Shown here: piece after piece, positions 55,011 through 64,000 of the stretch
Position numbering within the stretch: position 1 is the stretch's first letter
Layout of the letters: every line of letters starts with the position of its first letter
NCBI RefSeq assembly: GCF_900104345.1
Contig: NZ_FNJN01000006.1
Location: 1 to 64,000 of the forward strand
Source of the DNA: Microbacterium testaceum StLB037
GTDB lineage: Bacteria; Actinomycetota; Actinomycetes; Actinomycetales; Microbacteriaceae
Direction: 5' to 3'
Length of the DNA: 64,000 nt
The notes under the pieces: model-generated
What the model was told of the DNA's origin: nothing
The model's database searches: none
Seen by the model: only the letters and a program-made list of their open reading frames with translations
Position numbers and translations under genes: made by a program

Positions 55011-55096
55011 CCCGGAATTCTACGCGCGCGCTCTCGCGTCGGATCGGGGGGTGACACGCGGCGAAACGTGGGTGCGCGGCCCCCACGGACGCAGGG

Positions 55097-55825
55097 TCAG
55101 CGGGACGATCGCGCCGTGCGACCACGCACGACGCCCACGAACGTCTCCACATCCGGGGTCGTGCGGTCGCGAAGCCACGCAAGGGCGACGGTGGAGCGCG
55201 GACCATCGCGCAGCACGCGGTACTCGACGTCACGTCGCTGGTGCGCACGAGCGAGCGACATCGGCACGACCACCACCCCCACCCCCGCGGCGACCGTCGC
55301 GATCGCCTCAGCGGTGTCGCTCGGGGGCGCGAACGCCGGGGCGACGGCATCCGGAACAGACAGGTGCAAGACGTCGTCCGCCGCCGCGATGACGACCTCA
55401 CCGCGCAGGTCGGCGATGTCGAGCTCGTCGGCGGCGGTCAGATCGGAGTCGGTCGACATGACGACGACGGGCTCCTCTTCGTAGAGGGGGATGACGTGAA
55501 GATCGTCGGACTCCTCGACGGGGAGGCGGACGAGCGCCGCATCGACCTCGGTGAGCGCCTCGAGTTGAGTGGAGACGGAGATCTCTCGGAGTTCGAGGGA
55601 GACGTGCGGCATCCGCTCGCGCCACAGCCCGATCCACTTGCCGGGCGTCGCGCCGGGGATCGCGCCCAGCACGAATTCGCGTGGCTCCTCGCGGGGCGGC
55701 GGAGCGGGTCGTTCGACCTTCTGCTTCGGTTTCGGTGAGGGCGACCGTCCCGCCGCCGAAGACTTCGCGCCGGCGGTGCGTCGAGGCGCGCCACCTCGTC
55801 CGCGGGACCCGCTGCCTTTCGCCAT
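55097..55825 (-). CDS. LysR-type effector domain without DNA-binding domain
   Basis: A 242-residue protein. The N-terminal 45 residues are a basic, Pro/Lys/Arg-rich tail (SPSPKPKQKVERPAPPPREE). From residue 50 it matches the LysR substrate-binding fold: EFVLGAIPGATPGKWIGLW, then VDAALVRLPVEESDDLHVIPLY and IATVAAGVGVVVVPMSLAR. The usual 60-residue helix-turn-helix is absent. The basic tail might still contact DNA, or the protein may act as a ligand-binding partner. This architecture is a conserved form in Microbacteriaceae rather than a truncation, as far as I recall. Confidence 0.75.
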   Translation of the reverse strand: MAKGSGSRGRGGAPRRTAGAKSSAAGRSPSPKPKQKVERPAPPPREEPREFVLGAIPGATPGKWIGLWRERMPHVSLELREISVSTQLEALTEVDAALVRLPVEESDDLHVIPLYEEEPVVVMSTDSDLTAADELDIADLRGEVVIAAADDVLHLSVPDAVAPAFAPPSDTAEAIATVAAGVGVVVVPMSLARAHQRRDVEYRVLRDGPRSTVALAWLRDRTTPDVETFVGVVRGRTARSSR

Positions 55826-55860
55826 GGCTCCAGGCTAGCCGCGGGACTAACGTGGGATGC

Positions 55861-56250
55861 ATGATCGGCATCCTGGCGCTCGTCTTCGCGGGACTCGCAG
55901 CCCTGCTCCACGTCTACATCTTCGTGCTCGAGAGCGTCCGGTGGACGCAGCCGAAGACGTGGAAGGTCTTCGGCATCGCCGACCAGCAGGCCGCCGACGT
56001 GACCAAGCCCATGGCGTACAACCAGGGCTTCTACAACCTGTTCCTCGCGGTCGGCGCGGCGGTCGGCATCGTGTTCTGGGTGGTCAACGGCATCGGCGAC
56101 GTCGCCGGACGCACGCTACTCATCTTCTCGCTCGGGTCGATGCTCGCCGCAGCGCTCGTCCTCGTCACCTCGGGCAAGAAGTACCTCCGCCCCGCGAGCA
56201 TCCAGGGGACGCTGCCGCTCATCGGTCTGATCCTGGCGATCTTCGCCTGA
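55861..56250 (+). CDS. DUF1304 membrane protein
   Basis: A 129-residue protein with four predicted helices. LHVYIFVLESVRWTQPKTWKVFG and NQGFYNLFLAVGAA are the DUF1304 signature. The end GTLPLIGLILAIFA is also typical. Function is unknown. It is followed by a bidirectional-looking terminator shared with the convergent hexapeptide-repeat gene. Confidence 0.88.
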   Translation: MIGILALVFAGLAALLHVYIFVLESVRWTQPKTWKVFGIADQQAADVTKPMAYNQGFYNLFLAVGAAVGIVFWVVNGIGDVAGRTLLIFSLGSMLAAALVLVTSGKKYLRPASIQGTLPLIGLILAIFA

Positions 56251-56278
56251 GGCGGACGAACCGCCGGCGCAAACGAAA

Positions 56279-56307
56279 ACCCGCACGCTCCGAGGAGTCG
56301 TGCGGGT
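56279..56307. terminator. Terminator between convergent genes
   Basis: ACCCGCACG and CGTGCGGGT form a perfect 9-bp stem with an 11-base loop; AACGAAA before and TCGTTG after allow use from both sides. Confidence 0.7.
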
Positions 56308-56329
56308 CGTTGCGCCCTTCGGGCGATGG

Positions 56330-56773
56330 TCAGGCGGCCAGGCGCAGGCCCCGCCGGTCGGTGGCGACCGCCTCACCGTCGTTGATGATCTCGTCGTCGC
56401 CGATGAGCGAGCCCACCGCGATCCGAGCGTTGTGGCCGACCTGTGTGCGGACGCCGATGTGGGCGCCCGCGCCGATCACCGCTCCGGCGCAGATGTGCGC
56501 GTGCGGCTCGATGTGGGCCTCCGGGCCGATCACGGCGTCTGACTCGATCCAGGCACCGCGGCCGACACGAACACCCGCGGCGATCTGCACGCCGGGTTCG
56601 ACGTACGCGCCGTTCTCGACCAGCGCCGACGGGTGGACCTTCGCGCCGTGCGCGACGAGTCCGCGACCATTGACGTGCTTGCGGTAACGCAGCGTCTCGC
56701 CGTGGTCGTTTTCGATGTCGATGTAGTTCTTTCCCACGATCCCCTCCGGTCGGCCATCGGGTTGAGCCGACAT
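56330..56773 (-). CDS. Hexapeptide-repeat (left-handed beta-helix) protein
   Basis: A 147-residue protein with about eight hexapeptide turns: VHPSALVENGAYVEPGVQIA, GVRVGRGAWIESDAVIGPEA, HIEPHAHICAGAVIGAGAHI and so on. Such proteins are acyltransferases or gamma-carbonic-anhydrase-like. There is no clear added catalytic loop, so activity is unknown. The N-terminal GKNYIDIENDHGETLRYRKH forms a separate small strand region. Start ATG 56773. Confidence 0.82.
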   Translation of the reverse strand: MSAQPDGRPEGIVGKNYIDIENDHGETLRYRKHVNGRGLVAHGAKVHPSALVENGAYVEPGVQIAAGVRVGRGAWIESDAVIGPEAHIEPHAHICAGAVIGAGAHIGVRTQVGHNARIAVGSLIGDDEIINDGEAVATDRRGLRLAA

Positions 56774-56841
56774 GTATCACAACGGGTCGGGAATGGCGTT
56801 CATTCCCTCGAATGCTTCTTCGTCGCCGGTACCGTGATCGG

Positions 56842-56861
56842 TTTCCTCGATGTCGAGGAAA
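56842..56861. promoter_or_regulatory. 20-bp palindrome TTTCCTCGA-TG-TCGAGGAAA
   Basis: It lies in the 204-base gap between nei and the hexapeptide gene. It could be a terminator for nei-lhr or an operator for the downstream gene; a smaller GGGAATG/CATTCCC dyad sits at 56,789-56,807. No gene is in this gap. Confidence 0.45.
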
Positions 56862-56977
56862 GGGAAACGTCGGGGTGCGGCGTGGAGTTGTCCCCCTGTT
56901 TTCGCATGCTCGACGAGGCGAGCCGGGCGGGTTGACATGCGCCGTCGAATCAGTTGCTCACGCCCGCCCTCGCCCGT

Positions 56978-57754
56978 TCAGCCTGGCTGGCACGTCGGGC
57001 ACCAGTACACGTTCCGTTCGCTCGTCGCGGTGGCGCCGAGTGAGGTGGCCCGAATGGGAGTGCCGCAGCGGCGGCACGGTGCCCCCTCGCGCCCGTACAC
57101 CCAGAAGCGGCGCCCGGGACGGCTGTCGCCGGTGAAGGTGCGCTCGGGACGGGGAAGATTGGCGCGGATCATGCGCTCGCCGAGGGCGATGGTCGCCTGG
57201 GCATCGATCTCGGTGGCCGGGGTGGTCGGCGCGATACCGCGGACGAACAGCAGCTCGTTCGCATAGACGTTGCCGAACCCCGCCACGTTCCGTTGGTCGA
57301 GGAGAGCGACGTGGGCGGCCCTCTCGTCGGCGGACACGCGTCGCACGGCCTCGGCTTCGTCCCAGTCGTCGGCGAGCAGATCGGGACCGAGGTGCCCGAT
57401 CACGGTCTGCTCGTCGGCCGTGCGCAGAACCTCGACCATGGCCAGGTCGAAGCCGACGGCGTCGGCGCCCGTCACACCGACGATCGCCCGAGCCTTGAAA
57501 GCGGGGCGTCGCCAGCGCTCTCCCGGCCAATAGACGTCCCACCGGCCCTCCATCTTCAGATGCGAGTGCAGCGTGTACCCGCCGATGCGGTGGAGGAGAT
57601 GCTTGCCCCGCGCCGCCACCTCATGCACCGTCTCGCCGCGAAGATCCGCGGTGGCGCTCCCGGGCACGCGGATGTCGAACCGCGTGACCACCTTGCCCGT
57701 GAGCGCCGCGGAGAGCTTCGCCGCGGCGCGGTACACGGTGTCGCCCTCAGGCAC
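56978..57754 (-). CDS. nei: Fpg/Nei family DNA glycosylase (endonuclease VIII)
   Basis: A 258-residue bifunctional glycosylase/AP lyase that removes oxidised bases. The catalytic N-terminus is MPEGDTVYR (P2, E3 after Met removal). The H2TH region contains LLDQRNVAGFGNVYANELLF, and the C-terminal zinc finger has CRRCGTPI and YWCPTC. The form MPEGD rather than MPELPE favours Nei over Fpg. Its start overlaps the end of lhr by eight bases, so the two are translationally coupled; the same pairing is known in mycobacteria. Confidence 0.93.
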   Translation of the reverse strand: MPEGDTVYRAAAKLSAALTGKVVTRFDIRVPGSATADLRGETVHEVAARGKHLLHRIGGYTLHSHLKMEGRWDVYWPGERWRRPAFKARAIVGVTGADAVGFDLAMVEVLRTADEQTVIGHLGPDLLADDWDEAEAVRRVSADERAAHVALLDQRNVAGFGNVYANELLFVRGIAPTTPATEIDAQATIALGERMIRANLPRPERTFTGDSRPGRRFWVYGREGAPCRRCGTPIRATSLGATATSERNVYWCPTCQPG

Positions 57755-60700
57755 GAGCCGCCTCGCGCAGGGTGTCGCCCGCGGTGAGCTTGCGCAGGGT
57801 CAGCCCCTTCGGGGACTCGACGAATCCCGCCTCGCGCAGCGCTCGGCCGACCGCGGTGCCGTAGACGAACTCGCCGTTCACCTGCTCGACGGTGAGCGTC
57901 TCGAGCCGTCTCTTCTTCGCCGTCTCGGCGAGGTGACGTGCTGCCGCCTGCAGCACGGGCTCCGCGTCGGTGAAGGCGAGGGCGCTGCGCCCCCCACGCT
58001 CGAGGTAGAGGGTCAGCTCGCCGTCGACGAGCACGACGAGACCTCCGGCCTTGCGGCCCGGTCGGTGGGTGACCCCTTCGATCGCGGGCCATCCGAGGGC
58101 GGCGCCGTACGGGTTGGCGGGGTCGGTGGCGGCGAGCGTCACCGTCCGCAGTGGTGGCGGGTCCGCGACCGCTGCGAACTCGCGCAGGCGATCGACGGTG
58201 GCGGAGGCGGCGAACTGCGCCGCGCCGAGCTTCTCGATCACGTATCCGCGTCGGCAGTGGCCCGCCTCTTCGAAGCCGGCGAGGATGCGGTACACCTGCG
58301 CGAAGCCGCCGGGAACCCCCTCGGACTGCACGGCCCCGCGCGTCACCACCCCGTAGCGATCGAGGAGGAGGCTCGCGGTCGCCGTGGCTCGGGCCGCCGG
58401 GTCGGCTTCGCGTTCGGGCAGCAGCGACCATCGACCGCCGAGGGACGGAGGTCGCGGCGCGGAGGTCGCGCGCGGCATGGTGGCGCCCCGGTACATGCGC
58501 GCGCGGGGGGCGCGCCGTGCCACGCGGTGCGACTGACCGCCGCCGCTCAGCAGGGTGCGGACCGGGGCGAAGGTGTCGTTCGTCACACGTCCGGCCCAGG
58601 TGAGGGCCCACAGGGCGTCGTTGACGGACTGCTCGTTCTGAGCTCCGGCCAGTTGCGTGAGCTGGGTGGCGAAGTAGGCGCCCCCGCCCTCGAGCGCGGT
58701 GAGGATGCGCGCCTCGAGCGAGTCGGGTGCGGGGTCGTCGGCGTCCTCGGGATCCTGCAGGGTGAAGGGCGCTGCCTCTGCCGGGTGCAAGGCGATCCAC
58801 CCGTCGCGACCGGGAAGGGTGCCGTGCCCCGACCAGACCACTTCGCCGGTGGCGGTGAGCTCGTCGAGCAGGGCGGGGGAGTAGTCGGTGACGCGTGAGG
58901 GCAGGATGAGCGATTCCCAGGCGCTGGCCGGGATCGGGACACCCGCGAGCTGCTCGATCACCGCCAGCACCCCGTCGATGCCCTCGAGGGGGCGCCCGAG
59001 GTGCTGCCAGATGGGGAGGAAGCGCGCGTACGCGGCCGGAGGAACGGGCTCGACACTGCCGCGGATGGCCGCGAGGGAGCGCATGCGCAGTCGCCGGAGG
59101 ACCTCGACGTCGCACCACTCGGTCTCGTCGCCCCGGTTTCCGCCCGAGGCTTCGGGCAGGAAGAAACCGCTGGACAGACGCCCCTGCGACTCGAGGCGCT
59201 GCAGTGTCAGCCGCGCGACCGCCACGCCGACGCCGAGGCGTTCGGCGACGGCATCGGTCGTGAACGGCGCGTGCGTGCGAGCGAAACGCGCGACGAGGTC
59301 GCCGAGCGGATCCGGGAACGGTTCGAGGAACGCGTTCGGGATGCCGACCGGCAGCGCCGCGCCGAGAGCGTCGCGGAGTCGCCCGGCGTCTTCGATCCCA
59401 GCCGTGCGGGAGACGCCCGCGATCGTCACGCGGATGGCGCGCCGGTCATCGACCAGGCTGGCGAGGTGCTGCTCGGCCTCGGCGAGCGCGTCTCCCTCGG
59501 TGTCGAGCCTCGCGGTCACCTCGGTGGCGTCGAGCGGACCGAGGATGCGCAGCAGATCGGCCACGCCTTCGACGCCGCGGGCCCGACGGTCGGGATCGAG
59601 GCGCTGGGCCTCGCGCTCGAACTGCGCGATGACGTCGGGGTCGAGCAGCTCGCGCATCTCGACCTTGCCGAGCAGCTCGCTCAGCAGTGCCGGGTCGACC
59701 GACAGGGCCGCGGCACGACGCTCGGCGAGCGGGGAGTCGCCCTCGTACATGAAGGCGCCGACGTAGCCGAAGAGCAGATCTCGGGCGTAGGGCGACGGCT
59801 GCGAGGTGGTGATCTCGACGAGGCGGATCTTGCGCTCGCCGATCTGTCGGGTCACGCGCAGAAGGGCGGGCAGATCGTAGACGTCCTGCAGGACTTCGCG
59901 GAGGGTCTCGAGGATGATCGGGAATGCCGGATGCCGCTTGGCCACCTCGAGCAGCTGAGCGGAGCGTTGCCGCTGCTGCCACAGCGGCGACCGGCGGTTC
60001 GGGTTCAAGCGCGGCAGGAGCAGCGCGCGGGCCGCGCACTCCCGGAAGCGCGAGGCGAACAGCGCGGATCCGCCCACCTCGTCGGTGACGATCTGCTCGA
60101 GTTCGTCGGCCTCGAAGACGAATAGGTCGGCCCCGGGCGGCTCGGCCGCGGCATCCGGAACTCGGGCGATGATGCCGTCGTCGCTCGCCACGGCCGCGCC
60201 CTCGACGCCGAGGCGCTCTCGGATTCGGGCGTTCACCGCGAGGGCCCAGGGGGAATGGACCTGCATGCCGTACGGGGAATGCAGGATGATGCGCCAGTCC
60301 CCGACCTCGTCGCGGCTGCGCTCGACGGTCAGCGTCTTGTCGGTGGGGAGGCTGCCGGTGGCCTCGCGCTGCTCGGCCAAGTACGCCAGCAGGTTGGTGA
60401 TGGCGTTGTCGTCGAGGCCCGATTCGCGCAGGCGCTCCTCGGCCTTACCCCGGTCGACGCCGGCGATGTCGCGCGAGAACTTGCCGAGAGCCTCTCCGAG
60501 TTCGGCCGGGCGACCGATGCCGTCCCCGTGCCAGAACGGGAGCTTGCCGGGCTGGCCGAAGGCGGGCAGCACGTTGACGCGGTCGTGGGTGATCTCGACG
60601 ATGCGCCAGCTCGTGGTGCCGAGGGTGAAGACGTCGTTGACGCGCGACTCGTAGACCATCTCTTCGTCGAGCTCTCCGACGCGGGCGTTCTGCGACTCGC

Positions 60701-62420
60701 CCGCGACGAACACGCCGAAGAGGCCCCGGTCGGGGATCGTTCCGCCGCTGGTGACCGCGACGCGCTGCGCTCCGGGCCGGCCGGTGAGGGTACCGGCGTC
60801 GCGATCCCAGACCAGGCGGGGGCGCAGCTCGGCGAATTCGTCAGAGGGATAGCGACCGGCCAGGAGGTCGAGGGTGGCCTCGTACGCCGACCGGGGGAGC
60901 GAGCGGAACGGCGCGCTGCGCTTGACCGTCTCGAACCACTCCTCGACGTCGATCGCGCCGAGGGCCGAGGCGGCGACCGTCTGCTGCGCGAGGATGTCGA
61001 GCGGGTTCTGCGGGACCGAGATGGCCTCGATGCGCCCGGCGAGCATGCGCTCGGTGACCACGGCGGTGTGGAGGACGTCACTGCGGTGCTTGGGGAAGAG
61101 GGCCGCCCGGCTGACCTCGCCGACCTGGTGGCCGGCGCGTCCCACGCGCTGGAGGCCGGATGCCGCGCTGGGCGGCGATTCGACCTGGATGACGAGGTCG
61201 ACCGAGCCCATGTCGATGCCGAGCTCGAGGCTGCTGGTCGCGACGACGCAGCGCAGCGCTCCCGACTTGAGCTCGTCCTCGACTTGGGCGCGCTGTTCTT
61301 TCGACACCGAGCCGTGGTGGGCCTTGGCGAGGATCGCGGCGACGCCCGCTGACGAGCCCGCCTGCGCCATCGTCGCGGCCGGAACCGTCGGCTCGGGCAC
61401 GTCGATGCCCTGCCGCTCGGCGTAGATTTCGTTGAGTCGACCGGTCAGTCGTTCGGCCAGACGCCGCGAGTTCGCGAACACGATCGTCGAGCGGCGCTGG
61501 AGAATGCGGTCGACGATGGCCTCTTCGACGTGCGGCCAGACCGAGCCGGCCATCTCGGTGCTCTCGGGGCGCTCGGAGAACCACTCGCCGTCACCGGCTT
61601 CGTCGGGAGCCGGCGACCCCGGGGGCGGCGGCGGGTTGAGCATGTCGTCGATCGGCACCACGACCGAGAGGTCGAAGGCTTTGGTCGCCTTGGGGGCGAC
61701 GATGTCGACGGGCTGCGCTCCGCCGAGGAAGCGGGCCACCTCGTCGATCGGACGCACGGTCGCCGAGAGTCCGATGCGCTGAGCCGGCGCGTCGAGCAGG
61801 GCGTCGAGCCGCTCGAGGCTCACGGCCAGGTGTGCGCCGCGCTTGGTGGCCGCGACCGCGTGCACCTCGTCGATGATCACCGTGTGCACGCCGCGCAGCG
61901 TCTCGGCCGCCTGGCTCGTGAGCATGAGGTAGAGCGACTCGGGCGTGGTGATGAGGATGTCGGGAGGCGCGGTCACGAGCTTGCGGCGGTCGCTCGAACT
62001 CGTGTCACCCGAGCGGACGCCCACGGTCACCGAGGGCACCTCGATCCCGAGACGGCGCGCGGACTGCCCGATCCCGACGAGAGGCGAGCGGAGGTTCCGC
62101 TCGACGTCGACGCCGAGGGCCTTCAGCGGCGAGATGTACAGGATGCGGGTGGTGGTCGGCGGTGCTTTCGGGGCGGCCTTCTTGCCGCGGCGTGCGGGAG
62201 CGGCATCCGGAACCTCGGGGCCCTTCTCGCGGAACACCCGGTCGATCGCGAAGAGGAAGGCCGACAGCGTTTTTCCCGAACCGGTGGGCGCGACCACGAG
62301 CGCGTTGCGGCCCGACGACACGGATTCCCACGCGCCCTTCTGAGCGTTGGTCGGCGCCGAGAACGCTCCACGGAACCAGTCCTGCGTCGCAGGACCGAAT
62401 CTCTCCAACACGTCGGCCAT
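57747..62420 (-). CDS. lhr: Lhr family ATP-dependent helicase
   Basis: A 1557-residue superfamily 2 helicase. Helicase core: Q-motif region FSAPTNAQKGAWESV, Walker A VAPTGSGKTLS, ILYISPLKALGVD, DILITTPESLYLM, DEVH box VIIDEVHAVAATKRG, STIVFANSRRLAERL and QRVGRAGHQVGEVSRA. Then the Lhr winged-helix and core domains (SRDEVGDWRIILHSPYGMQVHSP) and a long C-terminal domain (DRYGVVTRGAVQSEGVPGGF) of AlkZ-like type. This is the long form (Lhr-Core plus CTD). ATG 62420 has GGGAGAGG upstream; the longer frame to 62,516 is rejected. It unwinds 3'-tailed DNA and RNA:DNA hybrids in repair. Confidence 0.94.
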   Translation of the reverse strand: MADVLERFGPATQDWFRGAFSAPTNAQKGAWESVSSGRNALVVAPTGSGKTLSAFLFAIDRVFREKGPEVPDAAPARRGKKAAPKAPPTTTRILYISPLKALGVDVERNLRSPLVGIGQSARRLGIEVPSVTVGVRSGDTSSSDRRKLVTAPPDILITTPESLYLMLTSQAAETLRGVHTVIIDEVHAVAATKRGAHLAVSLERLDALLDAPAQRIGLSATVRPIDEVARFLGGAQPVDIVAPKATKAFDLSVVVPIDDMLNPPPPPGSPAPDEAGDGEWFSERPESTEMAGSVWPHVEEAIVDRILQRRSTIVFANSRRLAERLTGRLNEIYAERQGIDVPEPTVPAATMAQAGSSAGVAAILAKAHHGSVSKEQRAQVEDELKSGALRCVVATSSLELGIDMGSVDLVIQVESPPSAASGLQRVGRAGHQVGEVSRAALFPKHRSDVLHTAVVTERMLAGRIEAISVPQNPLDILAQQTVAASALGAIDVEEWFETVKRSAPFRSLPRSAYEATLDLLAGRYPSDEFAELRPRLVWDRDAGTLTGRPGAQRVAVTSGGTIPDRGLFGVFVAGESQNARVGELDEEMVYESRVNDVFTLGTTSWRIVEITHDRVNVLPAFGQPGKLPFWHGDGIGRPAELGEALGKFSRDIAGVDRGKAEERLRESGLDDNAITNLLAYLAEQREATGSLPTDKTLTVERSRDEVGDWRIILHSPYGMQVHSPWALAVNARIRERLGVEGAAVASDDGIIARVPDAAAEPPGADLFVFEADELEQIVTDEVGGSALFASRFRECAARALLLPRLNPNRRSPLWQQRQRSAQLLEVAKRHPAFPIILETLREVLQDVYDLPALLRVTRQIGERKIRLVEITTSQPSPYARDLLFGYVGAFMYEGDSPLAERRAAALSVDPALLSELLGKVEMRELLDPDVIAQFEREAQRLDPDRRARGVEGVADLLRILGPLDATEVTARLDTEGDALAEAEQHLASLVDDRRAIRVTIAGVSRTAGIEDAGRLRDALGAALPVGIPNAFLEPFPDPLGDLVARFARTHAPFTTDAVAERLGVGVAVARLTLQRLESQGRLSSGFFLPEASGGNRGDETEWCDVEVLRRLRMRSLAAIRGSVEPVPPAAYARFLPIWQHLGRPLEGIDGVLAVIEQLAGVPIPASAWESLILPSRVTDYSPALLDELTATGEVVWSGHGTLPGRDGWIALHPAEAAPFTLQDPEDADDPAPDSLEARILTALEGGGAYFATQLTQLAGAQNEQSVNDALWALTWAGRVTNDTFAPVRTLLSGGGQSHRVARRAPRARMYRGATMPRATSAPRPPSLGGRWSLLPEREADPAARATATASLLLDRYGVVTRGAVQSEGVPGGFAQVYRILAGFEEAGHCRRGYVIEKLGAAQFAASATVDRLREFAAVADPPPLRTVTLAATDPANPYGAALGWPAIEGVTHRPGRKAGGLVVLVDGELTLYLERGGRSALAFTDAEPVLQAAARHLAETAKKRRLETLTVEQVNGEFVYGTAVGRALREAGFVESPKGLTLRKLTAGDTLREAARA

Positions 62421-62522
62421 GCCGACATCCTCTCCCGGACCTCCGACATCGGGTCGGGGTTGACGTTCGCCCGCCGCGGAAACCGCCTCTTCCCGGCCGG
62501 AGGGCGCCGCCCACACGCCCGC

Positions 62523-64000
62523 TTAGACCGGCTCCTCCCGCAACCTCCCCTCCCTGAGCTCGAGCCGCAGGTCCAGCCCGAGCCGCGAGAGGAAGGCGTC
62601 GTCATGGCTCACGACGAGCACCGCCCCGCGATAAGCCCGCACCGCGGCGACGAGCTGGTCGACGGTGTCGAGGTCGAGGTTGTTCGTCGGTTCGTCGAGC
62701 ACGAGCAGCTGCGGGGGCGGGTCCGCCAGGAGCACGCGGGCGAGGGCGACGCGGAAGCGTTCCCCTCCCGACAGCGACCCGAGCGGTCGGGTGACCGCGT
62801 CGCCGCGCACGAGGAACCGCGCCAGTCGATCGCGCACGAGCGGAACGGGCACACTCGCCGCCGCCGCGCACACCGTGTCGAGGACGGATGCCGTGTCGTC
62901 GAGGCCGTCGAGGCGCTGCGGCAGATAGCCGACGTGCGCGACGCTCGCACGGGCGTGGCTCGGTCCCTCCGCGGCCACGGTGTGGACGAGGTTCTCGAGG
63001 AGGGTCGTCTTCCCCGCGCCGTTTCGCCCCACCAGAGCGACGCGCTCGCGGCCCGTGACGATCCACTCGCGCTCACCGTCGCCCAGCGACATGATGCGCC
63101 GGCCCGCAGCATTGCCCGGATCGGGCAGATCGATGCGCACCACGTCGTCATCGCGCACACGGGCCGACGCCTCGCTCAGCGCCGCGCGCGCGGCATCCTC
63201 TTTCCCCCTCACCTCGGTGCTCAACCGGCCCGCGCTCACCTGGGCCGCGTCGGCTCGGGCTCCCGCGAGGATCTTGGGGACCCGCTTCTCGACCTGCGCC
63301 TTGTGCGCGACGCGCGCTCGCGTGGCGAGCTTGTCGTACGACTCGATGCGCTGCCGGCGCTCACGGCGCAGTGACTGAGCCGCGTCGCGCTCGGCGCGTA
63401 CGGCGGCCTCCTGCTCCGCGTCGCGGTGGGCGCGCCACGCGCTGTACGGGCCGCCGACCACGTTGAGAGTGTGGTCATACAGCTCGGCGGTGGCATCCAT
63501 CAGCTCCAGCAGGCCGATGTCGTGGCTGACGACGATCAGCGTGCCGGACCACCCCCGCACGAGATCGCTCACACGCGCCCGCGCGTCGCCGTCGAGGTCG
63601 TTGGTCGGTTCGTCGAGGAGCGTGATCCCGGCCGCGCGGACGCGGAGCCCGACGAGGGCGGCCATCATCGTCTCGCCACCCGAGAGCTCTCCGACCGTTC
63701 GATCGAGCGCATCAGGTGCCAGACCCGCCTCGGCGAGCAGGGCGTGGGCACGCGCCTCGACGTCCCAGTCGTCGCCGACGGCGTCGAAGTGGTGCGGTGC
63801 GACATCGCCCGACTCGATCGCGCGAAGTGCGGTGAGAGCCGTTTCGACGCCGAGAAGGGCGGCGACGGAACGATGCGGGTCGGCGGCGAGGCGTTGAGGG
63901 AGCATCGCGACCTCACCGGACGCCGAGACCGTGCCGGATGTGGGGGTGAGATGCCCCGAAGCCACCCGGAGGAGCGTGGATTTGCCGGCGCCGTTGCGAC
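62523..64000 (-). CDS. ABC-F family ATPase (5' end outside window)
   Basis: A soluble twin-ATPase of the ABC-F class, cut by the window edge. The first nucleotide-binding domain begins at its Walker A (RNGAGKSTLL, last bases of the window), with signature VGELSGGETMMAAL and Walker B ITLLDEPTNDLD. The linker is the charged helical arm AEQEAAVRAERDAAQSLRRE onward. The second domain has LVGRNGAGKTTLL, SLSGGERFRVALARVLL and LLVLDEPTNNLD. No membrane segments. Members act on ribosomes, in translation rescue or antibiotic resistance; which one applies cannot be told. It ends about 100 bases before lhr starts. Confidence 0.92.
   Translation of the reverse strand, partial: RNGAGKSTLLRVASGHLTPTSGTVSASGEVAMLPQRLAADPHRSVAALLGVETALTALRAIESGDVAPHHFDAVGDDWDVEARAHALLAEAGLAPDALDRTVGELSGGETMMAALVGLRVRAAGITLLDEPTNDLDGDARARVSDLVRGWSGTLIVVSHDIGLLELMDATAELYDHTLNVVGGPYSAWRAHRDAEQEAAVRAERDAAQSLRRERRQRIESYDKLATRARVAHKAQVEKRVPKILAGARADAAQVSAGRLSTEVRGKEDAARAALSEASARVRDDDVVRIDLPDPGNAAGRRIMSLGDGEREWIVTGRERVALVGRNGAGKTTLLENLVHTVAAEGPSHARASVAHVGYLPQRLDGLDDTASVLDTVCAAAASVPVPLVRDRLARFLVRGDAVTRPLGSLSGGERFRVALARVLLADPPPQLLVLDEPTNNLDLDTVDQLVAAVRAYRGAVLVVSHDDAFLSRLGLDLRLELREGRLREEPV

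Overview
The window is high-GC actinobacterial DNA, most likely from the family Microbacteriaceae and probably a Microbacterium-like organism. The support is very high GC at third codon positions, many GTG starts, a glgX-treY-treZ cluster, an lhr-nei pair, and three small paralogues of a family I associate with Microbacteriaceae. This is inference from gene content; no 16S gene is present.

Region 1 (1 to about 13,570) is the right-hand part of an integrative element. Its lower-GC genes differ visibly in codon use from the rest. It carries an aminoglycoside-phosphotransferase-like gene, a GNAT acetyltransferase, two orphan antitoxin-like genes (VbhA-like and MbcA/Xre-like) without visible toxins, long stretches rich in repeats and poor in genes, an excisionase-integrase pair, and a large membrane P-loop NTPase of the YobI/KAP type. 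It ends at a 27-bp 3' piece of a tRNA-Ser gene (13,541-13,567) followed by a tRNA-type terminator, which I read as the right attachment site. The left end lies outside the window. The YobI-like NTPase is the only gene between the integrase and this att site and is the best candidate for an uncharacterised, possibly anti-phage, system.

Region 2 (13.6-29 kb) is chromosomal: an SRPBCC protein, a zinc-ribbon-like protein, an MFS exporter, a decayed ABC ATPase, and a set of TetR regulators with recognisable operators. A three-gene minus-strand operon (amidase, kinase/class III aminotransferase fusion, agmatine deiminase) looks like amine or polyamine catabolism and faces a TetR gene. A close paralogue of that TetR sits at 27.1 kb facing a small membrane protein. 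The two intergenic regions share a 19-bp dyad lying on the target start codons. A third TetR (17.2 kb) has a different dyad (TAGTGAATG/CATTCACTA) that recurs upstream of an SDR gene at 24.6 kb.

Region 3 (28-34.6 kb) is a sugar uptake and catabolism operon: a divergent DeoR repressor, then binding protein, two permeases, class II ketose-bisphosphate aldolase and an ADP-dependent-type sugar kinase. A perfect 16-bp hairpin lies after the binding-protein gene.

Region 4 (34.6-42 kb) holds a FUSC-type membrane protein, an alpha/beta hydrolase, DUF3072, two divergent MarR regulators, the three small paralogues, a RelQ-like small alarmone synthetase and two uncharacterised proteins.

Region 5 (42-52 kb) is alpha-glucan/trehalose metabolism (GlgX, TreY, TreZ) and alpha-galactoside use (a ROK regulator divergent from a GH36 alpha-galactosidase).

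Region 6 (52-64 kb) holds a CaCA-type antiporter, a TspO-like protein, a class I glutamine amidotransferase, a LysR-like effector domain without a helix-turn-helix, DUF1304, a hexapeptide-repeat protein, the Nei-Lhr DNA-repair pair, and an ABC-F ATPase cut by the window edge.
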